Of a stretch of DNA of 41,284 nt, positions 24,371-32,485 are shown in pieces (the stretch's first letter is position 1; the number at the start of each line of letters is the position of its first letter). This DNA is from Bacteroidota bacterium (lineage in GTDB: Bacteria > Bacteroidota > Bacteroidia > Bacteroidales > JAAUTT01). The position numbers and the translations under genes were made by a program. The notes beneath the pieces were generated by a model that made no database searches, was not told where the DNA came from, and worked only from the letters and a program-made list of their open reading frames with translations. The DNA lies in contig JAJYAG010000040.1 in NCBI GenBank assembly GCA_021779665.1, forward strand, positions 1 to 41,284, given 5' to 3'.

Positions 24371-25618
24371 ATGCCCAACGATTCACAATTAAGAGCACAG
24401 TTTTATATTAACTCGCATCGGTTCGATGAGGCCGAAAGTCAGCTGAAACAATCGCTTGCTCAAAATCCTCACGATGCCGAAACTTTAAACATGCTGGCAT
24501 ACTGCTGTCTGATGCAGAATAAAAACAAAGAGGCGCTTCAGCACATTGAAAATGCCATTGGGCAGGATCCGACAAACGCCAGGCATTTTTACATCCGCTC
24601 CTTTATTAAATACGACGACAGCAATTATAAAGAAGCTGAAACCAATATCCTCGAAGCTCTCGCACTTGATTCTGTTGAACCCGAGTATTTCTCTTTGTTG
24701 GCCAATATCAGGATTCATACGGGGCATTTTAAGGAAGCTCTGGACGCAGCAAACAATGGTTTATCCATCGATGCTGAAAACCTCGCCTGCTTAAATGCAA
24801 GAACGATTGCACTTCTTAAAATGAAGAAAGCCGATGCTGCCTATGCAACTATAGAAAAAGCCCTTGCTTACGATCCTAACGACAGCCACACCCATACCAC
24901 TTTCGGTTTTGCCTTGCTCGAAAACGGTGAATCGAAACTCTCGCTGGTTCATTTCAGAGAAGCTTTGAGGTTAAACCCGTCCAATGAATCAGCCCGGCGC
25001 GGTATTATCGAAGCCATGAAATCGCGTTATCTTGTTTACCGGCTATTTCTTCAGTATGCATTCTGGCTTTCGCGCCTAAAAGGAAACGTTCAATGGGGAT
25101 TTATTATCGGATTATACATCCTTATCCGCATTATAGATTCTGTTGCAAATTCAAACCCGGGAGCAGCGCCTTTTCTTTATCCTGTTATCTATCTTTATGC
25201 CTCGTTTGTTGTATTTACATGGCTCATTATGCCAATTTCGAATTTATTCCTGCAAATGAATAAATTTGGGAGATTTGCGCTTAATAAATCTGAAAAAACA
25301 TATGCAAAAATCATAGGGATACTGCTATTATTGGCTTTAGTCAATGTTATCGGGTTACTTATGACAAGATATGCTTTCTTTTTCGACATTGCAGTAATAA
25401 GTGTTACCCTTTGTCTGCCTCTTGCAGCCATGCAGCATATCGAACGTAAAAGCCACAAACAGGTTATGTATCTGGTGGTTGGATTTATGGTTCTTGTAGG
25501 GCTAAGCATGACAACATTTACACTTTTGGGAAGAGGAAACGGGCCACTTTTTATGATCTACATTTTTTCGGCACTAGGCTCTCAGATTTTAGCAAATTAC
25601 TACCTGTCTAAACGATGA
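24371..25618 (+). CDS. TPR protein with C-terminal multispanning membrane domain
   Basis: A 415-aa protein whose first 210 residues are about six TPR motifs (for example FKEALDAANNGLSIDAENLACLNARTIALLKM and later YNDSHTH-like helices), followed by an amphipathic region and about five or six transmembrane helices from residue 236 to the end. There is no signal peptide, so the TPR half should face the cytoplasm. I know no functional family for this combination. It is 6 bases after the TPR-AAA+ gene and its stop lies 3 bases before the GT51 gene, so the three are one transcription unit and may act as a complex at the inner membrane. Confidence 0.83.
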   Translation: MPNDSQLRAQFYINSHRFDEAESQLKQSLAQNPHDAETLNMLAYCCLMQNKNKEALQHIENAIGQDPTNARHFYIRSFIKYDDSNYKEAETNILEALALDSVEPEYFSLLANIRIHTGHFKEALDAANNGLSIDAENLACLNARTIALLKMKKADAAYATIEKALAYDPNDSHTHTTFGFALLENGESKLSLVHFREALRLNPSNESARRGIIEAMKSRYLVYRLFLQYAFWLSRLKGNVQWGFIIGLYILIRIIDSVANSNPGAAPFLYPVIYLYASFVVFTWLIMPISNLFLQMNKFGRFALNKSEKTYAKIIGILLLLALVNVIGLLMTRYAFFFDIAVISVTLCLPLAAMQHIERKSHKQVMYLVVGFMVLVGLSMTTFTLLGRGNGPLFMIYIFSALGSQILANYYLSKR

Positions 25619-25621
25619 TAT

Positions 25622-27649
25622 ATGAATTTGTCGCCAGTCAAACAATTCTTTAGAAAGCATTCAAAAAAATTCAGGTATGCCCTCCTGAGCCTGCTGGTTC
25701 TGTTTGCAATTTACTTCCTGGTTCGTACTCCTGTCCTGAAAATGGTATTTTCCAAAGTGCAGCAAAAACTCAATAAGGGTTATGCTTTAAATCTTCAGGC
25801 TGAAAAAGTTGGTTTCACGGGATTCAAAACCATTACTTTTCAAAAACTGAAAGTAGATTTCGACAGCAGTACAATTCTGTTAATCGATACACTTCGTGTT
25901 AATCCTAAAATTTTCTCACTTTTAACGGGCAGAATTCTCTTCAAAGAAATTGATGTGAGGGAAGGAAAATTCAATTTCGACATCAAAAAACTTCGCAAAA
26001 TAAAGAAGATTACTGCCGTTCCCATTGATACTGTTGAAAAAACTGATTCTCAAACGAATTATTCAAAGTTCTTCTATAACATCATCAACACCTCCTTTCA
26101 GAATATACCATCGCGACTCAAAATAGATAAATTCACCCTGGATTACAAGCACGATACTATATTTTCGAACATTACTGTTTCCAAATTCCTGTTGAAAAAA
26201 AACAAATTTACGGGTAACGCTATCATAAAGGACAACCGTGTGGACGAGAACATACTTTTAAGCGGAAACATTGATAAATATGACAACCGCATTTCATTCC
26301 AGGCCAGAAACGAGAATGGAAAAACAATTACCGTACCTTATATTGGTCCCAGATGGAACTCACTTGTTAAATTCGACCAGATTTTCGGGGAATTTGAAAT
26401 GACACGTTACAGGGGAAATATTTTAGATATCAGGGTTGCTTCAGGTATCGAAAATTTTATGGTGAAAGACGATCGTATTGGTCCCGAGCCCGTAATTACA
26501 AAAAGAGGCAACGGCAATTTAAAACTTCACATCTCCGAAAGAGCTTTTGAAATAGATAGTACCTCCACGGTAGCATTCAACGATTTTGAATTTTCTCCCT
26601 ATTTTAAATTTGAAAAGAATCCCAATCGTGTTGTTCAGTTAAAAATTATTCGTCAGGAATTTGAAGCCCACCGGCTCTTTAAATCTTTTCCTGAGGGCCT
26701 GTTCAGCATCATTCCAAAACTTGAGACCAAAGGAAACCTAATCTATAGCCTGAATGCTTCATTAAACCTTGATTATCCCGACAGTGCCACGTTAGACTCC
26801 CGACTTGAGAAAAAAGACTTTTCTATAGTGAAATATGAAGGCGAAGACCTGAGAAAAATGAACGGTAGTTTCCGGCATGAGGTTTACGAGCGGGACAGGC
26901 TGGTTCGTACATTCATTGTCGGCCCCGAAAACCCCGACTTTGCGCCTCTCGATCAAATCTCGCCCTACTTGCGTTATAGCATATTAACCTCTGAAGACGG
27001 AGATTTCTTCTATCATAAAGGTTTTAACCAGGATGCTTTTCGTGAATCTATCAGCAAAAACTGGCAGGAGAAGCGATTTGCACGCGGCGGTTCAACTATT
27101 TCGATGCAATTGGTTAAAAACGTGTTTTTAAGCCGTAAAAAGACAATCGCCCGCAAGGTTGAAGAAATGCTTATCGTCTGGATGATAGAAAATCTGAGGC
27201 TTACCAGCAAGGAAAGAATGTTTGAGGTGTACCTGAACATTATTGAGTGGGGACCAAATATTTATGGCGCCAAAGAAGCTTCGCGGTTCTATTTTAACAA
27301 ACAGCCTTCTCAGCTCAATTTAAAGGAAGGAATTTTCCTGGCGAGCATTGTTCCCCGTCCTAAAGCTTTTAAATATGCTTTCGACTCTACAGGACATCTG
27401 CGAAACCATTATGCCGGCTATTATAAGTTGCTTAGCGGCATTATGCTGCGACGCAATCAAATTACCCCGGCTGATACCCTGGATTTAAAACCCGACCTGG
27501 AACTCACAGGGGTGGCTAAGTTTTCAGTCGTAAGTCGGGAAGAGGAACGTGAAGAGCCCAATTTCTTCCTTGAGCCTAAAAGATTTATCATAGAACTTTT
27601 CAAAAAGGATGATAAGGAAGAAAAGAAGGATTTGATACTGAAGAAATAA
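25622..27649 (+). CDS. Monofunctional GT51 peptidoglycan glycosyltransferase with long N-terminal extension
   Basis: A 675-aa inner-membrane protein with a short cytoplasmic tail, a transmembrane helix at about residues 17-36, a 400-residue beta-rich periplasmic region (about 40-435) that resembles AsmA-like repeats, and a C-terminal GT51 domain (about 440-625). GT51 motifs are complete: E458 in SEDGDFFYHKG, GGSTISMQLVKN (489-500), RKVEEM (511-516) and KERMFEVYLNIIEWG (530-544). It would polymerise lipid II glycan strands. There is no transpeptidase domain; most GT51 enzymes of this length are bifunctional PBPs, whereas MtgA-type enzymes are about 240 aa. Its stop codon abuts the convergent aldo/keto reductase stop with no gap. 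Confidence 0.9.
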   Translation: MNLSPVKQFFRKHSKKFRYALLSLLVLFAIYFLVRTPVLKMVFSKVQQKLNKGYALNLQAEKVGFTGFKTITFQKLKVDFDSSTILLIDTLRVNPKIFSLLTGRILFKEIDVREGKFNFDIKKLRKIKKITAVPIDTVEKTDSQTNYSKFFYNIINTSFQNIPSRLKIDKFTLDYKHDTIFSNITVSKFLLKKNKFTGNAIIKDNRVDENILLSGNIDKYDNRISFQARNENGKTITVPYIGPRWNSLVKFDQIFGEFEMTRYRGNILDIRVASGIENFMVKDDRIGPEPVITKRGNGNLKLHISERAFEIDSTSTVAFNDFEFSPYFKFEKNPNRVVQLKIIRQEFEAHRLFKSFPEGLFSIIPKLETKGNLIYSLNASLNLDYPDSATLDSRLEKKDFSIVKYEGEDLRKMNGSFRHEVYERDRLVRTFIVGPENPDFAPLDQISPYLRYSILTSEDGDFFYHKGFNQDAFRESISKNWQEKRFARGGSTISMQLVKNVFLSRKKTIARKVEEMLIVWMIENLRLTSKERMFEVYLNIIEWGPNIYGAKEASRFYFNKQPSQLNLKEGIFLASIVPRPKAFKYAFDSTGHLRNHYAGYYKLLSGIMLRRNQITPADTLDLKPDLELTGVAKFSVVSREEEREEPNFFLEPKRFIIELFKKDDKEEKKDLILKK

Positions 27650-28519
27650 TTACGCAATGCTGGCCTCAGGAATTCGTTTTTTCAGATCCAGAAGCTGAGA
27701 GTAATTTTCAATGCCAATGGTGAAGCAATCCATGTAATCCTGTTTCAACGCATATTGAAGGCATTCATCCTTTTTATCAGTGAGTTTGCCGGCACCAAAT
27801 ATTTTCATGCCCATGATTACTTTACCCGATGCTTTCATCTGTTTCAGAATAGGAACAACAGTATCAACATCAGCATCCATAGAAGCGCCGTAAGGATTGA
27901 TACGCGCCAGATCAATTTGCACCCATGGTGTTGCAGCAGCGGCTTTTAAGGCTCCCAAAGTGTGACACGATACACCATGAGCTTTGATGATCTTACTTTC
28001 TCTGGCTTTTGAAAGAATATTCATGGCTCCTTCTTTATTCTTCGGCCAATTACTATCGGTCATGCAGTGCAGCAATACAATATCCAGGTAATCTGTTCCC
28101 AATTCCTTACGAAAACGATCCAGATCTTCGTTCATTTCCTTTTCGCTTGTTGCATGGGTTTTAGTGAGAATCACAACTTTTTCGCGAGGAACCCTTTTCA
28201 AAGCTTCTTTTAAGTGAGGATGCGAACCATACTGATCGGCCGAATCCCAAAAAATAAAGCCTTGTTCATAAGCAGCCTGCAACATATCCGATAAGCCTTT
28301 TAAGCCCAGTTGTCGTGTCTGATTCGAATTTTTCCCCCATCCATTGGTGCCGGTTCCAATCGCCATACGTGAAACCTCAATGCCTGTGGTTCCCAGTTTT
28401 ACCTTATCGGTGGCATACATTCGCGACCTGACTTTAACTTCAGAACTTAAATTCAATGAATTTAAAGTGACAAAACCAGCAGCAATAGCTGAACCTCTGA
28501 GAAAATTCCGTCTGTCCAT
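27650..28519 (-). CDS. Tat-exported aldo/keto reductase
   Basis: NAD(P)H-dependent oxidoreductase of the AKR family, 289 aa. The N-terminus (MDRRNFLRGSAIAAGF) is a twin-arginine signal, so it should be exported folded with cofactor to the periplasm. The catalytic tetrad is intact: D92 and Y97 (FWDSADQYGSH), K120 (ILTKTH) and H151 (LLHCMTD). Unlike related ferredoxin-type AKR proteins, it has no C-terminal cysteine cluster. Substrate unknown; Tat-exported AKR and Gfo/Idh/MocA enzymes frequently occur together in Bacteroidota sugar metabolism, and a Gfo-type gene is divergently placed next door. Confidence 0.9.
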   Translation of the reverse strand: MDRRNFLRGSAIAAGFVTLNSLNLSSEVKVRSRMYATDKVKLGTTGIEVSRMAIGTGTNGWGKNSNQTRQLGLKGLSDMLQAAYEQGFIFWDSADQYGSHPHLKEALKRVPREKVVILTKTHATSEKEMNEDLDRFRKELGTDYLDIVLLHCMTDSNWPKNKEGAMNILSKARESKIIKAHGVSCHTLGALKAAAATPWVQIDLARINPYGASMDADVDTVVPILKQMKASGKVIMGMKIFGAGKLTDKKDECLQYALKQDYMDCFTIGIENYSQLLDLKKRIPEASIA

Positions 28520-28678
28520 GTTTTTAGTATATAGATTTAGTAACTGGAAACCAGTAAAATGTAAATAATATCAATTCTAAAATTTACAGCTTTTACTTCT
28601 TATTTTATATTTACTTAACATGTAGTTGAAGAAAAAGTTGATTTAAATCAGGTTTTTTAAATACTGAAAGCAGATGCT

Positions 28679-28686
28679 TATATTTG
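28679..28686 (+). promoter_or_regulatory. Candidate -7 promoter element for the Gfo/Idh/MocA gene
   Basis: TATATTTG fits the TAnnTTTG consensus exactly and ends 21 bases before the start codon. A T-rich stretch (28653-28658) is near the expected -33 position, without the final G. Confidence 0.5.
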
Positions 28687-28707
28687 CTTTAAAGAAACAC
28701 TCAATCT

Positions 28708-29694
28708 ATGCAAAAAACAATAAAATGGGGTATTCTGGGACCAGGTAAAATAGCCCACAAATTTGCCGAAGGACTCAGGCATGTGACTAATTCTGAATTA
28801 TTCGCCATTGGCTCCAGAGATTACCGCAAAGCCCAGGAATTTGCAAATCAATACAATGCAAAGCGCGTATATGGTTCTTACCTGGAATTGGTGAATGATC
28901 CTGATGTGGATATCATTTACATTGCTACTCCGCATAATTTGCATTTCGAAAACACAATGTTTTGCCTTGAAAATGGTAAAAGTGTTTTGTGCGAAAAGCC
29001 TTTTGCTGTAAACGAAAAAGAAGTCAGGCAAATGATTGAAAAAGCCCGTGAGAAAAATCTTTTTCTGATGGAGGCATTGTGGAGCCGTTTCTTACCGCAT
29101 ATTATCAAAGCAAAAGAATTTATAGACAATGGAGCTATCGGAGAACTGAAATTTATGAAAGGTGATTTCGGATTTAATTCACCTTTCGACCCCAACAGCC
29201 GTATTTTCAAACGTGAGCTCATTGGCGGATCGTTGATGGATGTAGGTATTTATCCCGTATTCCTTTCGACGTATTTGTTGGGTATGCCTCAAAAAATTGT
29301 TTCGCACGCCGGAATTGGACCTACCGGAGTGGATCACAACTGCAGCATTTGTTTTTCGTACGAAAATGACCTGATTTCGGTATTATATTCAAGTGTAGTG
29401 GCAAGAACCGAGGTCACCGCCGAGATTCATGGCACAAAAGGAAAGATAGTTTTCAACGAACAATGGTTCCGTCCTGTACCTTTTTATATGGTTGATGAGT
29501 ACGGTAACCGGCGCGACTTCGATTTCAATTTCAAAGGAAATGGATATAATTACGAAGCCGAAGAAGCCGCTAAATGCATTTTAGAAGGTAAAACACAAAG
29601 CGATCTGATGTCGTGGAATGACAGCCTCAATTTAATTAAATTGCTGGACGAGATTCGCCGGCAATGCAATATTTCTTATCCTGATCACGACTGA
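28708..29694 (+). CDS. Gfo/Idh/MocA family NAD(P)-dependent oxidoreductase
   Basis: A 328-aa cytosolic sugar-type dehydrogenase. The N-terminal Rossmann fold has the nucleotide loop GPGKIA (11-16), and the signature lysine lies in CEKPFA (95-100). The following GGSLMDVGIYPV and NYEAEEAAKCI segments belong to the C-terminal alpha/beta domain. It is closest in pattern to the dihydrodiol dehydrogenase or D-xylose dehydrogenase branch; the substrate is not readable. No Tat signal, unlike the neighbouring aldo/keto reductase. A hairpin terminator follows immediately. Confidence 0.92.
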   Translation: MQKTIKWGILGPGKIAHKFAEGLRHVTNSELFAIGSRDYRKAQEFANQYNAKRVYGSYLELVNDPDVDIIYIATPHNLHFENTMFCLENGKSVLCEKPFAVNEKEVRQMIEKAREKNLFLMEALWSRFLPHIIKAKEFIDNGAIGELKFMKGDFGFNSPFDPNSRIFKRELIGGSLMDVGIYPVFLSTYLLGMPQKIVSHAGIGPTGVDHNCSICFSYENDLISVLYSSVVARTEVTAEIHGTKGKIVFNEQWFRPVPFYMVDEYGNRRDFDFNFKGNGYNYEAEEAAKCILEGKTQSDLMSWNDSLNLIKLLDEIRRQCNISYPDHD

Positions 29695-29731
29695 AAAGCA
29701 AGCGGGATAACAAACTATCCCGCAGTGCTTT
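29695..29731. terminator. Bidirectional terminator between convergent genes
   Basis: AAAGCA plus GCGGGATA (29695-29709) pairs with TATCCCGC plus TGCTTT (29716-29731), with a small internal mismatch and a 6-base loop. The A and T outer arms give a T tract on each strand. It overlaps the last codons of the minus-strand acidic protein gene and begins one base after the plus-strand gene stop. Confidence 0.75.
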
Positions 29732-30035
29732 CGTCCAGATTTTCGTGGTTATCGCCACCAAGGCTATAATAATTATTTTCCTCATCTTCAGTTCCCAGAC
29801 TCTCCTGAACATCGTCCAGTTCTGTTCCCGGAATGTCCAGATCAGAACCAACCGCATCGTAATCGTCAATCGGAACTTCGTCTAAATCGGATGCCAGATT
29901 GGGAAGGATGCGTTCCGAAACAGCATCGGGATCTATTTCATCTTCCTTAACCTGGTTGTTATAAATATCTTCACTTTCAGGATATTCGGGATAACCCGGC
30001 AACTCTTCTTCCTGATATTTCTGATTTTTTTCCAT
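29715..30035 (-). CDS. Small acidic conserved Bacteroidota protein
   Basis: A 106-aa very acidic, probably largely disordered protein with no signal peptide, membrane segment or cysteine. Recognisable blocks are LPGYPEYPESEDIYN near the start, DPDAVSE, a middle SDLDIPGTELDD, and the ending GTEDEENNYYSLGGDNHENLDE. I recall proteins with this block order in many Bacteroidota, without any known role. Nothing in the neighbourhood suggests one. The 3' end is part of a terminator hairpin. The 240 bases upstream of its start contain no gene I can support. Confidence 0.75.
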   Translation of the reverse strand: MEKNQKYQEEELPGYPEYPESEDIYNNQVKEDEIDPDAVSERILPNLASDLDEVPIDDYDAVGSDLDIPGTELDDVQESLGTEDEENNYYSLGGDNHENLDESTAG

Positions 30036-30276
30036 AGTGTAAGTTTTTCAGAAAAGTAGACCTTTCCACCTTTGAAAGCATTACATAACCCTTATAAAAC
30101 CTTACAACTTTCACATTAAAACGAAATGCACGTTTCCGAACACCCCTGTTCTTTAATAGTACATCAGCGTATCCGATCTCAGATTCCAAATCTTCAATCA
30201 ATATTCTAATATATAGCATATTACAAACTTTGGCACGCACATTGTTTATCTATGATCATAACATAAAATAAAAACC

Positions 30277-30729
30277 ATGAAAACAAACATGATCAAAACA
30301 GCAACCTTAACCTTAGCAATGGTAATAAGCATGTCAGTAAACGCTCAAAATACAAAATCGCTCAAGGAAAACCAGTTCACTAAAAAACTGGACAAAATTG
30401 TTAAAGAAAATCTTACCGATTTAACTCACACATTAAATACCTTAAAATCGTCGGTTCAGTTTAAACCCGAAGCCAATCCCGAATTTGCAACTGAAAGCAA
30501 TGAAGCTGTTGTAGATCTTAAAGAATTTGAATCGATAGTAAAATACATCCCTTCAGCAAATATTGAAACTTCAGAAGTAACTGAGGATAATGGAATGGAA
30601 GCCGTTTTAGCTGAACTGAAAGAAATTGTAAAGTATAAACCTCAAAGTGAATCAACGTTAATTGAATCGGAATTAAAAAAAGCAACTGAAGAACTGGCTT
30701 TGGTTGTTCGATTCAAACCTGCATCGTAG
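30277..30729 (+). CDS. Small secreted protein with four short [V][QKR][FY][KI]P repeats
   Basis: No recognised family. The 150-aa product has a signal peptide (to about residue 23, VNAQ) and then a helical, charged sequence. A short motif recurs four times at spacings of 28, 30 and 26 residues: SVQFKPEA (59-66), IVKYIPSA (87-94), IVKYKPQS (117-124) and VVRFKPAS (143-150). Between copies are amphipathic helices with patterns such as LAELKEIV. The last copy ends exactly at the stop. It would be periplasmic or secreted; no membrane anchor is present after the signal. It is monocistronic and followed by a strong terminator. Confidence 0.72.
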   Translation: MKTNMIKTATLTLAMVISMSVNAQNTKSLKENQFTKKLDKIVKENLTDLTHTLNTLKSSVQFKPEANPEFATESNEAVVDLKEFESIVKYIPSANIETSEVTEDNGMEAVLAELKEIVKYKPQSESTLIESELKKATEELALVVRFKPAS

Positions 30730-30750
30730 CTGTTTATTCTCAACATATAC

Positions 30751-30767
30751 CTACGCCTGTGGCGTAG
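30751..30767. repeat. Short hairpin preceding a terminator
   Basis: CTACGCC (30751-30757) pairs perfectly with GGCGTAG (30761-30767) around TGT. It lies 21 bases after the repeat-protein stop and just ahead of a terminator hairpin. It may protect the mRNA 3' end or be part of a dispersed palindrome. Confidence 0.5.
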
Positions 30768-30773
30768 TCAAAC

Positions 30774-30795
30774 AGAGGCCGCAAGCCTCTTTTTT
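30774..30795 (+). terminator. Rho-independent terminator of the repeat-protein gene
   Basis: AGAGGC (30774-30779) pairs with GCCTCT (30785-30790) around a 5-base loop and is followed directly by TTTTT, about 45 bases after the stop codon. Confidence 0.8.
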
Positions 30796-30876
30796 GTTTT
30801 ATTTGAACTGGGCCTTTTATTATTCACAAAAAAGTAATTTCTTTGCAAACTGTTGTAAAACATAAACCCAAGTTAA

Positions 30877-32262
30877 ATGCTAACAGTAGAGAAAATTGGA
30901 GGCACCTCCATGTCAGCCTTTCAGGACGTTCTTCAGAATATTATTATTGGAAAACGTAAACCTGAAGAAATGTATAACCGCATTTTTGTTGTATCAGCTT
31001 ACAACAATGTGACTAACTGGTTACTTGAGCATAAAAAGACTGGCGAACATGGTATTTACGTAAAGTTTTTAAACAAAGAAGATTACAAAGGTGCCCTTGA
31101 CGCACTTTTAATGAAACTTCAGGAAATAAACCGCCTGTATACCGATATAAAACTTGATTTGGCAATAGCCGATGAGTTTATCAAAAGCCGCATTGAAAGA
31201 GCTAAAAATTATCTGCATAGCATGGATCAGGTTCTGGCTTCGGGATACGTTGACAGCCGCGACCTTCATCTTGCCGCACGCGAAATATTATCTTCTATCG
31301 GAGAGGCACATTCTGCTTTCAACTCCGTTAACATTCTGAATAACCACGGCATCAATGCAACCCTGGTCGATTTGTGCGGATTTGACGATTCAGAACCATT
31401 GACAATAGATCAGCGCATCCATAAGGCTTTTCAAAATATTCCCTTTAGTAAGACTGTTGTAATTGCAACCGGTTACACCAAAGGTACTGAAGGTATTATG
31501 CGTCAGTTCGACCGTGGATACTCCGAAGTTACCTTCTGCAAAATTGCAGTCGATATTAAAGCCGATGAAGCAATCATTCACAAGGAATTCCATTTATCCT
31601 CAGCCGACCCTAAAATTGTAGGAGTTGAAAAATCAATTCCTGTAGGATATACAAATTTTATGGTTGCCGACCAGCTGGCTGACATAGGCATGGAAGCAAT
31701 ACATCCAAAAGCATCCAAACCTCTGGAACTTGCCAATATCAATATCAGAATAAAAAACACTTTCGAACCCGACCATGCCGGTACGGTAATTTCGAAGAAC
31801 TATATAAGTCCGGAGTCGAAGGTTGAAATTGTATCGGGAACTGATAAGGTTATTGCTATTGAAGTTCACGACCCCATGATGGTTGGCGAGGCAGGTTTTG
31901 ACCTGAGTATTATGCAGTATTATAAGAAACATAATATCAGCTATATCGTCAAATCCACTAACGCCAATTGTATCACCTGTGCTATCTGGGATAACAAAAA
32001 AGCCAATGCGCTCATCGACGATCTCAAATCAAATTTCTTCGAAGTGGTAATAAAACCAGTAGCCCTTGTTTGTGCCATGGGTTCAAATATCGCAAAACCT
32101 GGATTCCTTTACAAAGCAGCAAAAGCGTTGGCCGATAATAACATTAACATCGTTTGTTTTACACAATCGATGCGCCAGGTTAACATGCAGTTTGTTATCG
32201 AGAGAGAAAGCTATAACAAAGCTATTGTGGCATTAAACGATGCTTTGTGCTATCAGGGCTAA
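30877..32262 (+). CDS. Aspartate kinase, ectoine-associated (Ask_Ect-like) subtype
   Basis: Phosphorylates L-aspartate to aspartyl-4-phosphate, the first step toward lysine, threonine, methionine or ectoine. The 461-aa protein opens with TVEKIGGTSMSAF (KFGGTS motif variant). The kinase core has GYTKGTEGIMRQFDRGYSEVTF in place of the usual GRGGSDTTA, followed by EAIIHKEFHLSSADPKIVG. These variants are, to my knowledge, those of the specialised aspartate kinase found in ectoine gene clusters. Two ACT domains lie at about 310-455 (TDKVIAIEVHDPMMVGEAG and later LVCAMGSNIAKPG). No ectABC genes are in the window and it stands alone, so its pathway remains open. Confidence 0.87.
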   Translation: MLTVEKIGGTSMSAFQDVLQNIIIGKRKPEEMYNRIFVVSAYNNVTNWLLEHKKTGEHGIYVKFLNKEDYKGALDALLMKLQEINRLYTDIKLDLAIADEFIKSRIERAKNYLHSMDQVLASGYVDSRDLHLAAREILSSIGEAHSAFNSVNILNNHGINATLVDLCGFDDSEPLTIDQRIHKAFQNIPFSKTVVIATGYTKGTEGIMRQFDRGYSEVTFCKIAVDIKADEAIIHKEFHLSSADPKIVGVEKSIPVGYTNFMVADQLADIGMEAIHPKASKPLELANINIRIKNTFEPDHAGTVISKNYISPESKVEIVSGTDKVIAIEVHDPMMVGEAGFDLSIMQYYKKHNISYIVKSTNANCITCAIWDNKKANALIDDLKSNFFEVVIKPVALVCAMGSNIAKPGFLYKAAKALADNNINIVCFTQSMRQVNMQFVIERESYNKAIVALNDALCYQG

Positions 32263-32271
32263 AATGCAAAA

Positions 32272-32294
32272 CTCCGGAGATTAAATCTCCGGAG
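32272..32294. terminator. Palindromic terminator between convergent genes
   Basis: CTCCGGAGAT (32272-32281) and ATCTCCGGAG (32285-32294) form a perfect 10-bp stem with a 3-base loop, 9 bases after the aspartate kinase stop. A T tract (TTTT) follows on the minus strand; on the plus strand none is present. The remaining 190 bases to the S41 protease gene are AT-rich and hold nothing I can name. Confidence 0.65.
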
Positions 32295-32485
32295 CAACCC
32301 TAAAAATTACCTAAATAAAAGAAAAACTACCTAACTTAAACCCTATGAAAAGAAGCTATATATTGTGAAATCTCTCTCAAAATGATAAGACAAATATACA
32401 GCCAAAAACATGGTTTTGTACCAGCAAATCAATGACATATCTTAATCAGGATTATGAGATAGCTTACTAAAAGTGATGATGGTAA

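Noticed and set aside
29977-30240. Open frame of 87 codons on the minus strand upstream of the acidic protein
   Set aside because: It overlaps the start of the conserved acidic gene in another frame, and the product is an arginine/lysine-rich sequence without any familiar pattern.
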